Part shown: in pieces, positions 1 through 8,062 of the stretch | How the letters are laid out: the number at the start of each line of letters is the position of its first letter | Numbering within the stretch: the first letter of the stretch is position 1 | Source of the DNA: Paenibacillus dauci | Lineage (GTDB): Bacteria; Bacillota; Bacilli; Paenibacillales; Paenibacillaceae | DNA: 64,000 nt | Assembly: GCF_000971985.1 (NCBI RefSeq) | Contig: NZ_LAQQ01000002.1 | Coordinates: forward strand, 434,001 to 498,000 | Direction: 5' to 3' | Translations under genes and position numbers: made by a program | Notes under the pieces: generated by a model | What the model was told of the DNA's origin: nothing | Seen by the model: the letters and a program-made list of their open reading frames with translations, nothing else | Database searches by the model: none

Positions 1-144
1 GTCTGACGAGATGTTGACAGGATGAGGAACCGGCTTTTTGATGAATCCGGTGAATACGGTTTTGCCATCCCATTCCACATTGACCGGCATACCGGTATTT
101 AAGGATAATAATTCTGGTAAAATAGCAGTAGTCTCTATCGACAT
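1..144 (-). CDS. MOSC-domain protein, N-terminal fragment
   Basis: The gene runs off the left edge, so only the first 48 residues are visible. The start ATG at 144 follows a GAGGAG ribosome site. The visible part reads LLSLNTGMPVNVEWDGK, then VFTGFIKKPV, which resembles the start of YflK/YiiM-type MOSC proteins. Those proteins handle molybdenum-cofactor-linked sulfur chemistry or 6-hydroxylaminopurine detoxification. The catalytic cysteine of the MOSC fold would lie outside the window. The family call rests on N-terminal resemblance only. Confidence 0.6.
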   Translation of the reverse strand, partial: MSIETTAILPELLSLNTGMPVNVEWDGKTVFTGFIKKPVPHPVNISSD

Positions 145-286
145 GGGGAATACGCTCCTCCTCACAAACGATTTTCTTCATTAATACCGATAATTGTATC
201 ATAATAACGTATACAGACAATTCGGAAGCCGATTCTTCCCGCGAAAGTCTTCCCTGTGAAGCGCTTCTGAGGAGAAAGGAACGATC

Positions 287-2275
287 ATGAACAATAAGCC
301 ACGAACTATTCGGTATATGCCGGTGATCCTGCTGCTTCTGCTTGCAGTAAATATGTGCCTTTATCCAGGCAGTGCACTCGCGGCAGAACAGAAGGGTCAT
401 ATTATGGATCATGCCAGCCTGTTTGCCGAAGAGGATATCAGCCGAATGAATGCCAGACTGGATCATCATACCTATGATCTGTACGTGATTACCGGCACGG
501 GAATGAGTGAGTCAGAGGGGATGAAGCTGGCTAACGAAGTGTATGAACAGGCTGGATTCTCGGGTAATCAGCTGCTGCTCATGATTACGACCGACCCCAA
601 TTATGTGCATCTGGTATTCGATAACGAGGAACTGTCAGAGCGGATTGCCCGAAGCAATGCAGGCAGTATCGCCGGGGTGACCGACAGTCAGTTTGTACCT
701 TATGCCAAAAAGGGAGATCTGGCTGGTGGAGTTATTGCGGTTAGTGATTACCTCAATGGACTCGGCGATGTTTCCAGTCCGGATACAAGTTCAGCTTTGT
801 CTGCAGCCGGACAGCCGCCTCTATCCGAGCAGAATGGTAAGTCTCTGCGCCAGGTGATCTTTTACATTATAGGAGGATGCGTAGCTGCAGCTCTCCTGGT
901 CCTGCTGATTGTGCGAGCCGTCGCTTCCGAGAAACTGCATCGCCGTCAGAAGAGACTTCGTGCACGAGTGGACGAGTGGAATGAGCGGCTGGGCAGCCTG
1001 TCCCATTCCGATTCTTCCGGTTCACTGGACAAAGGTATGCTTGGTGGATTCTCAGCTGCTGCGATAACAGCCCGTAAACTGGACATACAGAAGTATTCCA
1101 GTCAGCTGGACCGACTGCGTCAGTGTATTGATAGCCGGAACATCTCGCTGTTCTCTACTACCCGGCCTGCAAAGGAACTGCAGGGATTGGAGCAGCAGCT
1201 GAATGCACAAGCAGTTCAGATTGAGGAATGGCTGAAGTATGGCCATAGTTCTGGAACAGCAGATAATTCTCACCCTCTTGTGGAAAACTCCGAACTTGCT
1301 GGGCAGAGCTGGGATGGAGCAGTGGACGAGCTATCCGGACAATCTCCAGAGCAGCAGAGCCGGCGATGGCTAGACGATATTGAACATGCCGAACGGGAGC
1401 TGCGCTGGCAGATCGAACAAGAGCAGTTGATGATAAATACCGACAATCCTTTCCTTATGCTTGATCAGGCCCGCAGCGAGGCAGAATATCTGCCGAATCT
1501 GCTGGCTCGTGGAGATATAGACAGTATTCGCAGAATAGAGCAGCATATCCGGGAGGCTCGCAGTCTGGTTGCTGATCTGATTCGTTACCGTGATGATGCT
1601 CGTGAGATGCTGGCGCTGGCTCCGCAGCAGTTGGAGCAATTGCAATTGCAGCCGGAACGGTATGAGCAGGAAGTAGAGCTGCTGCGGGAGCAGTACGCCA
1701 GAGTGCATATTCAGGAACAGCGTGATCGCTATGCCAGAATGCAGGAGCTGCAGTTCCAGATCGAACAGCTGCTGCCGAAAATTGCCGATGCGCTGGATGA
1801 ACATGATCAGCAGTACCGTCATGCGAATGTGCTCACTACAGAGGTAAGAACGGCATTGGATCAGATTCACCACCAGCGAAACGCTATTCTCGGTTATAGG
1901 GATGAGCTGGATCTGCACAAAAAGCTGCTGATGGAAAATTGGGAGCTCATGAGTGCCCGTCACCGGGAAGGCGTACAATTGCTGACCGGTATTCCCGAAG
2001 AGGGACTTGCTGCGCTGCAATCCCAGAACGAGAGCTTTCATATGCTGGAGCAGGTCCGCCGCCGGTTGATCAATCCTCCGATTCATCTGCCGGAGCTGGA
2101 AGAAGCGATGATGCTGGCAGCTGCGAGACTGGATGCTTTTCTGCAGGATGTGCAGGAGATTATCGGAATATCCGATCTGGCCCAGCAGCCGGAAGCATCG
2201 TCCACCGATATAGAACGTCCGGGTACACCATCCATGAGGCTGTTCAGAAATCACCCGGAAGACAATCATGAATGA
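287..2275 (+). CDS. TPM-domain membrane protein with long coiled-coil tail
   Basis: This 662-residue protein starts with a signal peptide (about residues 1-33, ending ALAA). A TPM domain follows at about 38-160 (DHASLFAEEDISRMN, then LYVITGTGMSESEGMKLANE), so this part should lie outside the membrane. A transmembrane helix sits at about 189-211. The remaining 450 residues are Glu/Gln/Leu/Arg-rich and predicted coiled coil, and should be cytoplasmic. YgcG/YdjH-type TPM proteins are envelope proteins of poorly known function, though some have phosphatase activity; the long C-terminal coil recalls EzrA-like spacers. The start has a GGAGAAAGGA ribosome site. No other TPM-operon partner (such as a PspA) is adjacent. 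Confidence 0.8.
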   Translation: MNNKPRTIRYMPVILLLLLAVNMCLYPGSALAAEQKGHIMDHASLFAEEDISRMNARLDHHTYDLYVITGTGMSESEGMKLANEVYEQAGFSGNQLLLMITTDPNYVHLVFDNEELSERIARSNAGSIAGVTDSQFVPYAKKGDLAGGVIAVSDYLNGLGDVSSPDTSSALSAAGQPPLSEQNGKSLRQVIFYIIGGCVAAALLVLLIVRAVASEKLHRRQKRLRARVDEWNERLGSLSHSDSSGSLDKGMLGGFSAAAITARKLDIQKYSSQLDRLRQCIDSRNISLFSTTRPAKELQGLEQQLNAQAVQIEEWLKYGHSSGTADNSHPLVENSELAGQSWDGAVDELSGQSPEQQSRRWLDDIEHAERELRWQIEQEQLMINTDNPFLMLDQARSEAEYLPNLLARGDIDSIRRIEQHIREARSLVADLIRYRDDAREMLALAPQQLEQLQLQPERYEQEVELLREQYARVHIQEQRDRYARMQELQFQIEQLLPKIADALDEHDQQYRHANVLTTEVRTALDQIHHQRNAILGYRDELDLHKKLLMENWELMSARHREGVQLLTGIPEEGLAALQSQNESFHMLEQVRRRLINPPIHLPELEEAMMLAAARLDAFLQDVQEIIGISDLAQQPEASSTDIERPGTPSMRLFRNHPEDNHE

Positions 2276-2343
2276 TAGGCAGTCCTGAATAATAAGTAAT
2301 CCTGACAACCAGAATATTCAACGTAAAGAAGGTAGATCAACCC

Positions 2344-2904
2344 ATGAAACATGACAATCTGCATCAATCTGCCGCAGTTTCAGGCGAACCGGCAGCGACC
2401 AAGTATGTACGGGAAACGCGCTGCTTCAAGACGGCACGCGTGTTTCCGACAGATGTTAATAATCACAATACGTTATTCGGCGGCAAACTGATGTCCTATA
2501 TCGATGATATCGCTTCGATTGCTGCCTCCAAGCTGTGCCGGGTTGATACGGTCACTGCGTCTACCGATTCGGTGGACTTTCTGTATCCGATTAATCCGTC
2601 GGATTCGGTTACGCTGGAATCTTTTGTGACCTGGACCGGTCGCAGCTCGATGGAAGTATTCGTCAAAGTCATCCGGGAGGATCTGAAGTCCGGTGAACGA
2701 AATATCGCAGCCACCGCCTTTTTGACTTTTGTAGCAATAGGGGAAGGCAAGCGCAAGGTGCAGGTGCCTACTGTGGTGCCGGAGACCGAAGAAGAGCGTA
2801 AGCTTCATGAAACCGCACCTTCCCGGGCGGCCATGCGCCGTCAGCGCCGGGAAGAAAGCAAGGAATTCGCCGATTATCTGACAACGGATTATCCATGGGA
2901 ATAG
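2344..2904 (+). CDS. Acyl-CoA thioesterase, YkhA-type hotdog fold
   Basis: This 186-residue cytoplasmic hotdog-fold enzyme should hydrolyse acyl-CoA to free acid and CoA. The motif FPTDVNNHNTLFGGKLMSY at about 39-57 carries the Asn/Asp catalytic region of the BFIT/YkhA family. FLYPINPSDSV and the second beta-sheet segment complete a single hotdog domain. The charged C-terminal tail (about 150-186) is typical of Bacillales YkhA proteins. It lies 68 nt after the TPM gene on the same strand, has a GAAGG ribosome site, and is followed by a strong terminator. The physiological substrate cannot be told from sequence. Confidence 0.85.
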   Translation: MKHDNLHQSAAVSGEPAATKYVRETRCFKTARVFPTDVNNHNTLFGGKLMSYIDDIASIAASKLCRVDTVTASTDSVDFLYPINPSDSVTLESFVTWTGRSSMEVFVKVIREDLKSGERNIAATAFLTFVAIGEGKRKVQVPTVVPETEEERKLHETAPSRAAMRRQRREESKEFADYLTTDYPWE

Positions 2905-2927
2905 TAGCGATCTGATCAAAATAACCA

Positions 2928-2978
2928 AAAGCAGCCCGGCTTTGTACGGTGAGTACAGAGCACAGGGCTGCTTTTTTT
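2928..2978 (+). terminator. Rho-independent terminator after the thioesterase gene
   Basis: The arms AAAGCAGCCC and GGGCTGCTTT pair perfectly around a 27-nt loop, followed by a run of seven T. It also separates this gene from the oppositely oriented HNH gene. Confidence 0.85.
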
Positions 2979-3030
2979 GTTGGAACCAATCGTTGATTAT
3001 ATGGTCCGGAACAGTTAATCAGCATTCTGT

Positions 3031-3843
3031 TCATTCCGGCTGGATGAAATGGGACAGGTCGTGATCGGCTTTGGCCTGATTGCACAGATTGCAGGCACAT
3101 ACGCAGTTGAGCGGTGTTGTATGGCCGCCGCGAGCCCGCGGCAGCAGATGGTCGATCGTATCGCCATATCCGCCGCAGAAATAGCAGGTATACTGGTCAC
3201 GTTCCAGAATATACCGCCGGAAAGAGCGGTTGCTGTACAGACGGCGAATCGTATGCGGATTGACGACCACTGCCGCATATTCGCGGACGAGCACAATGGC
3301 GGTCTCCAGATCGCTTTCCTGGTGCCAGCGGCGTCCTTTGTCCGTGCGTCCGCGCATGTAGACAATACCTTTACGGGTAGGGCGCAGTGTCGACAGATCC
3401 AGTCCCTGTCCACGGATATCCTTTTGGTCGATGGAGGGCAGCTGACGATTGGGACGGACCGCTGTAATATGCGTAGCTCTTGCAGTCGGCTGCGGAGCCG
3501 GAGAAGGCTGGATCGCTGACGGAACAGTATGGGAAGCATGAGCGGATATCGGTTGTACCTGCACTTGCACCGTATCCGAGGTTACCTCGGGTGTATCCTT
3601 GATCTGATTTTTAAGCTGTTTGCGGCAGCTTCGGCAGGTACCGCGGCGCTGGCTTCTGCCGGATTTGCGACCTGTTCGCCGGGCATAATGCGACAGCGGG
3701 TGAAGCTCACCACAGCGGGAACAGATTTTGGAACCCGGGTAATCGGTACTTTCCGATTCTTGAGTAGAAGAATCAGCGGGTACGGGTAAGTCGGTTGTTG
3801 TTTCCGGCAAATACTCCGGATGAGATTGCTGCATAGATTTCAC
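3031..3843 (-). CDS. HNH endonuclease with N-terminal zinc-ribbon-like region
   Basis: This 270-residue protein has two cysteine-rich ends joined by a Pro/Thr/Gln-rich linker. Near residue 40, CSRCG and CRSC form a ribbon-like zinc knot. The C-terminal HNH nuclease module reads YTCYFCGGYGDTIDHLLPRA, followed by NCVCACNLCNQAKADHD, with both CxxC pairs and the DH pair present. Stand-alone HNH proteins of this type are common in Bacillota and are not necessarily mobile. Start choice is uncertain: GTG at 3843, or ATG at 3834 with a nearby AGGTG. The partner and biological target are unknown. Confidence 0.8.
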   Translation of the reverse strand: MKSMQQSHPEYLPETTTDLPVPADSSTQESESTDYPGSKICSRCGELHPLSHYARRTGRKSGRSQRRGTCRSCRKQLKNQIKDTPEVTSDTVQVQVQPISAHASHTVPSAIQPSPAPQPTARATHITAVRPNRQLPSIDQKDIRGQGLDLSTLRPTRKGIVYMRGRTDKGRRWHQESDLETAIVLVREYAAVVVNPHTIRRLYSNRSFRRYILERDQYTCYFCGGYGDTIDHLLPRARGGHTTPLNCVCACNLCNQAKADHDLSHFIQPE

Positions 3844-3894
3844 CTATTTCCAAGTAAATTCGGATTGTATCAGTATCAGAGTAGATTCCTTCTA

Positions 3895-4359
3895 TTATAA
3901 CGGTAAAAGGTCACGCCGTTTGGCAATGGGCTCACAATCCTTGCATACACCTACGAGACTACCGTCATCATTGGCATAAAAGGTCAGATGGTTCACCTCT
4001 TTTTTGCAGTAAGAGCACTTTTGCATACGCAACTTGGATGGTGGCAGACCATTCTTCGACAGCGGCAGCGGACGGACAACAGCCGGACGTCCGGATAACT
4101 CTGCCGGTTTGCTATTGGTATCCGTTTTGCGGCGTGTATGGGAACGACGCTCACGAAAGGCTGCCAATTCAACAACGTTATGGGGCTTGGCAGTTGGTTT
4201 ACTGCCATTATGGGATTCAGACGTATTCGCCGTGAAAGGTGGTGACAGCGTCTCATTGGCTGCCGGTTTGATCCTTTTTTTGGAGGAGTGAAGAATCCAG
4301 CTAATCACGGCCAGAATAACAATAACAATCCCCATTACGATAATCCATGCAGGTTGCAT
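3895..4359 (-). CDS. Single-pass membrane protein with C-terminal zinc ribbon
   Basis: This 154-residue protein is not assigned to a named family. The ATG at 4359 was chosen because AAGAAGGTG lies 6 nt upstream; the reading frame extends further but lacks a better ribosome site. A transmembrane helix spans about residues 4-22 (IIVMGIVIVILAVISWIL). A basic low-complexity middle follows, then a C-terminal CSYCKKEV...CKDC ribbon that should bind zinc. It lies downstream of the HNH gene in reverse order and is transcribed separately toward it. Function unknown. Confidence 0.65.
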   Translation of the reverse strand: MQPAWIIVMGIVIVILAVISWILHSSKKRIKPAANETLSPPFTANTSESHNGSKPTAKPHNVVELAAFRERRSHTRRKTDTNSKPAELSGRPAVVRPLPLSKNGLPPSKLRMQKCSYCKKEVNHLTFYANDDGSLVGVCKDCEPIAKRRDLLPL

Positions 4360-4590
4360 GCGATTCACCTTCTTTGCTGAGTATTGGACAAGGTAGATCA
4401 AGATACTCCTTATTATATTACCTTTTAATTCCTGTACATCCCTTTTTTGTTACTGCCTAATTTGCTATAATGCGTGTCAAGGGTAGAAAAAAAGTATAGA
4501 ATTATTTTTTGCCGTTATGTGTTACATATCGAGAGTATGGAAACGGTAGAGCCTAAGGAAGCTGGATAACATATGAAAGGAATGAAGACA

Positions 4591-5862
4591 GTGAACAAGA
4601 AGATCAAAAGCTTTACGATACTGTGTCTGCTCGTTGTGTTGGTCGCTTCTGTGCTCAGTTCGTGCGGATCGGATACCGGGAGTAAGAATGAGGAAAAGGG
4701 AAAGGTTACCATTAAGTTCTGGACGATTGCGCTTCAGCCCACATTTAATGAATACTTTAATACCCTGATTTCAGAATACCAAAAAAGTCACCCCGGCGTC
4801 ACGATTGAATGGAGCGATTATCCATATGATGCCATCTCTAATAAGTTATTAACCGGAATTGCCAGTGGCAACGTACCGGATGTAGTGAATTTGAACACAG
4901 AATTTGCCAATCAGATGGCATCCAAGGGAGCACTTGCCGATCTGACACCTTATTTGAGCGATGAAGAGAAAGGTTCTTACTTTGAAGGGATCTTTAATTC
5001 CACTGTATTGGACGGCAAGCCTTATGCCCTGCCATGGTATACCGGTACGGAAGTACTGTACATGAATACCCGATTGGTCAAACAGGCAGGTCTGGACCCG
5101 GAGAATCCGCCGAAAACGCGGGATGAACTAAATGAATGGGCCCGCCAGGTCAAAGCCAAAACAGGAGCGAACGGCTATGCACTGACATTTGCAGCCAGAC
5201 TGTTCCCGGTAGAAGGCATCTCGATCCTGAATGAAGACAAAACGGCAGCGGCATTCAATACGCCGGAAACCCTATCGATGATCCAGCGCATGCAGCAGCT
5301 GATCCAGGAAGGGGTACTGGTTGGTGAAGATGCCAACTTTGACAAGCAGATCCAGTATTATTCCAGTGAACAAACTGCGTTCGAGATTGCAGGACCTACC
5401 TTTATTAACTTTATCAAAACAGCAGCACCGGATGTATATGAGAATACGGTAGCTGTACCGCTGCCGACAGGCAAAGCGGACGTGCGCTTGTCCAACACCA
5501 TGAACCTGGTTGTACCGGCCAAATCGGCAGCACCGGAACAAGCGGCAGAATTCGCCAAATTCCTGACGAACGCTGCCAATCAGACCGCTTTTGCCAAAGC
5601 AGCCAATACGCTGCCAAGCACCAAGGAATCGATCAAGGACCCGTTCTTTACCCAGAATGACAACAAGCTGGAATCCCAGGCCAAAGTCGCTTCAGCCGAA
5701 AGTCTGGACAAAGCGGTCGACTATATGGTCGGTGTACCAAATGCAGGTGATGTGAACTCGGCAATCGCTCTGCAGCTGCAGGAGATTTTCCTGAATGGCA
5801 AAGATCCGCAGCAAGGACTTGATGCCGCAGAGCAGGCAGTCAATCAGGTTCTCAAACAATAA
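4591..5862 (+). CDS. Sugar ABC transporter substrate-binding lipoprotein (cluster 1)
   Basis: This extracytoplasmic solute-binding protein of the carbohydrate family (SBP_bac_1) has a lipobox ending LSSC, with lipidated Cys at about residue 25. GTG at 4591 is preferred because AAAGGA lies 9 nt upstream; in-frame ATG codons at 4573 and 4582 are alternatives. The mature part has the family signatures KVTIKFWTIA near the N-terminus, GNVPDVVNLN in the middle and a late FLTNAANQ helix. Two permeases follow at once, while no ATPase gene is nearby, as usual for msm-type importers that share MsmX. The sugar is unknown. Confidence 0.88.
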   Translation: MNKKIKSFTILCLLVVLVASVLSSCGSDTGSKNEEKGKVTIKFWTIALQPTFNEYFNTLISEYQKSHPGVTIEWSDYPYDAISNKLLTGIASGNVPDVVNLNTEFANQMASKGALADLTPYLSDEEKGSYFEGIFNSTVLDGKPYALPWYTGTEVLYMNTRLVKQAGLDPENPPKTRDELNEWARQVKAKTGANGYALTFAARLFPVEGISILNEDKTAAAFNTPETLSMIQRMQQLIQEGVLVGEDANFDKQIQYYSSEQTAFEIAGPTFINFIKTAAPDVYENTVAVPLPTGKADVRLSNTMNLVVPAKSAAPEQAAEFAKFLTNAANQTAFAKAANTLPSTKESIKDPFFTQNDNKLESQAKVASAESLDKAVDYMVGVPNAGDVNSAIALQLQEIFLNGKDPQQGLDAAEQAVNQVLKQ

Positions 5863-5994
5863 AATATCAACAGGAACAGATACAGGAACATATCTAGGTG
5901 AAGTCATTTTTCGTTAAATCCCGGTCGCATCTGCAGAGTATGGTTCTGCAATGAAGGCAAGATACTGACCCTCCAAAGGCGGTGGACGAACATA

Positions 5995-6870
5995 ATGAGA
6001 TGGATGAGAACCGAGACGTTTGCCGCGTGGGCCTTCATGGCTCCCGGATTGCTGATTGTCGCTGTGTTTGTATTATGGCCGATCATCTACGGAATTCCAT
6101 TGTCTCTGACCGATTACTCGGTAATCGGCGAGACTCACTATGTAGGATTCGAAAATTATGTAACAGCGGTTCAGGATAAAAGCTTCCTGACCTCACTGTG
6201 GAATTCGCTGGTCTATGTACTGATTGTCCCTTTTATCCAGGTGTTCTCGATTCTGATGGCGATTCTGGTCAATACCCGGTTGCCGCTGATCAAGGCATTT
6301 CGGGCGGCCTATTATATTCCTGTCGTCACCTCCATGGTTGCCGTCGCGCTCATGTGGAGCTGGCTGTTCAGCAACAATGGAGTCGTCAATTATATTCTTA
6401 TGCAGCTGGGCATCATCCAGGAGCAGGTCGGCTGGCTGTCGACCAGCAGCACAGCACTGTATGCGCTAATGTTCATTACGATGTGGAAAGGCCTTGGTTA
6501 TTACATGGTGCTCTATCTGGCTGGACTGCAGGGCATTCCGTCAGAGCTGTACGAAGCAGCGATGATCGACGGTGCCAGCCGCTGGCAGGTCATCCTGCGG
6601 ATCACGGTGCCGCTGCTGCGTCCGCATATCCTGTTCTGTACACTCATCTCGCTGATGGGCGCGATTCGTGTCTTTGACGAGATGTTCGTACTGACCCAGG
6701 GTGGACCGGGCAATGCTACGCTAACCTCCAGCCTGTACATTTACCAGAAAGGTCTAGAACAGTTCAACTTTGGTTATGCATCGGCTCTTGGGTTGATCGT
6801 GAGTGTGATTGTCGGTGCGCTTAGCATATTCGTATTCCGGCTGAACCGGAGAGGCGGGGTGAGCTACTGA
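5995..6870 (+). CDS. Sugar ABC transporter permease, MalF/UgpA type (cluster 1)
   Basis: This 291-residue inner-membrane permease has six predicted helices and the cytoplasmic EAA loop (EAAMIDGASRWQVILRITVP), which docks the ATPase. AAAGGCGGTGG lies about 10 nt before the ATG. The stop codon overlaps the next gene's ATG by one base, so the two permeases are translationally coupled. It forms the first half of the heterodimeric channel for the substrate captured by the upstream lipoprotein. Confidence 0.9.
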   Translation: MRWMRTETFAAWAFMAPGLLIVAVFVLWPIIYGIPLSLTDYSVIGETHYVGFENYVTAVQDKSFLTSLWNSLVYVLIVPFIQVFSILMAILVNTRLPLIKAFRAAYYIPVVTSMVAVALMWSWLFSNNGVVNYILMQLGIIQEQVGWLSTSSTALYALMFITMWKGLGYYMVLYLAGLQGIPSELYEAAMIDGASRWQVILRITVPLLRPHILFCTLISLMGAIRVFDEMFVLTQGGPGNATLTSSLYIYQKGLEQFNFGYASALGLIVSVIVGALSIFVFRLNRRGGVSY

Positions 6871-7751
6871 TGAACAAAGCGATGGAACATTCCCGTAGCC
6901 ATGCGGTGTCATCCGTCAGGATGGCTCGTCGTGTGCGCAAAGTGGTGCGGTATACCTTTACGTATATTCTGCTCCTGCTGCTGGCTCTGCTCATGACCGG
7001 ACCGTTCCTGTGGCTGCTGAGCGTCTCGCTCATGCCGGGTCGTAATGTATTCTCCAACCCGCCGGCCATCTGGCCTACCTTTATTGATTTTGGTAATTAT
7101 GTGCAGGTCTGGAGCTATATGAACTTCCCCAAATATATTATGAACACGCTCATTATTACGGTGCTTGGTGTGGTATTCAATATCGTGCTGTCCTGTATGA
7201 CTGCCTATCCGCTGGCGCTGTTCCGTTTTAAAGGCCGGGATATGGTATTCGCACTGCTTATTACAACAATGATTATACCGTCCGCTACCGCGATGATTGT
7301 GCACTATCTGACGATCCAGTGGCTGAATCTGGGCAACTCCTATCTGGGTGTCGTTCTGCCGGCAGCTGTATCGGTATTTAATATTTTCCTGATGCGTCAG
7401 ACGTTCCAGGGAATCCCGTCCGAGATTCGGGATTCGGGGAAAATGGATGGTGCATCCGAGCTTCGTATCTGGTGGCAGCTGGTCCTGCCGCTGGTCAAAC
7501 CCGGCATCGCCGTTATCATGCTGCTGGAAGTGATGGCTTTTTGGAATAATTTCCTCTGGCCGATTGTCGTTCTTGATGATCCGGAGAAATATCCGCTCGC
7601 TTCGGCACTCACATATTTGAATGGTCAGTTTTCGTATAATTTCGGCTGGATTGCTGCAGGTACTATCATTTCGGTTATTCCGATTATTCTGGTATTCCTG
7701 TTCACCCAGCGTTACTACATGGAAGGCCTGGCCGGTGCAGTCAAAGGATAA
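6870..7751 (+). CDS. Sugar ABC transporter permease, MalG/UgpE type (cluster 1)
   Basis: This 293-residue permease is the partner of the preceding gene. It has a basic N-terminus, six predicted helices and an EAA-type loop (DSGKMDGASELRIWWQLVLP). It ends in a GAVKG-type tail common in this family. The final codons form part of a terminator hairpin, so the transporter operon likely ends here and the downstream genes are transcribed from their own promoters or by read-through. Confidence 0.9.
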   Translation: MNKAMEHSRSHAVSSVRMARRVRKVVRYTFTYILLLLLALLMTGPFLWLLSVSLMPGRNVFSNPPAIWPTFIDFGNYVQVWSYMNFPKYIMNTLIITVLGVVFNIVLSCMTAYPLALFRFKGRDMVFALLITTMIIPSATAMIVHYLTIQWLNLGNSYLGVVLPAAVSVFNIFLMRQTFQGIPSEIRDSGKMDGASELRIWWQLVLPLVKPGIAVIMLLEVMAFWNNFLWPIVVLDDPEKYPLASALTYLNGQFSYNFGWIAAGTIISVIPIILVFLFTQRYYMEGLAGAVKG

Positions 7752-7770
7752 GCGCTTCGCTTATCCTTTT
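7743..7770 (+). terminator. Terminator overlapping the permease stop codon
   Basis: A perfect 12-bp stem (AAAGGATAAGCG with its complement) closes on a 3-nt loop and includes the TAA stop. The T-run after it is short (TTTTC), so termination may be incomplete. Confidence 0.65.
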
Positions 7771-8062
7771 CTGTGCTGCCATTTACATAATCATACCTTC
7801 GACCAGCTGCTCCAAAAGGGTGTTTTCAGGCTTCTGCACAAGTACGCAGCATATTATGAAATCGGAAAAGGGGGGGAATTCACAAAGAGTCTGTCCGGCA
7901 CTCCAGACAGCTTCACGACAAAATGATCTCCGGCAGGTACTCTCGCCAAAATAGAGAAATGGCAGAAACGGGTTGTATCGCGTATCGCAGAATCTACAAA
8001 TTGCGCATTGGTGTAAGGCAGCACAGACACACCTATACCATTATGAGCCAGGAGGCTATCAC
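7752..8062. other. Gene-free spacer before the FN3/discoidin gene
   Basis: Apart from the right half of the terminator hairpin, this 311-nt spacer has no convincing ORF. A ribosome site AGGAGG near its end serves the gene at 8063. No clear promoter consensus was recognised. Confidence 0.5.

Noticed and set aside
1370-2308. Long minus-strand frame of about 310 codons inside the TPM gene
   Set aside because: It is a shadow of the plus-strand coding sequence, with no ribosome site and an improbable composition.
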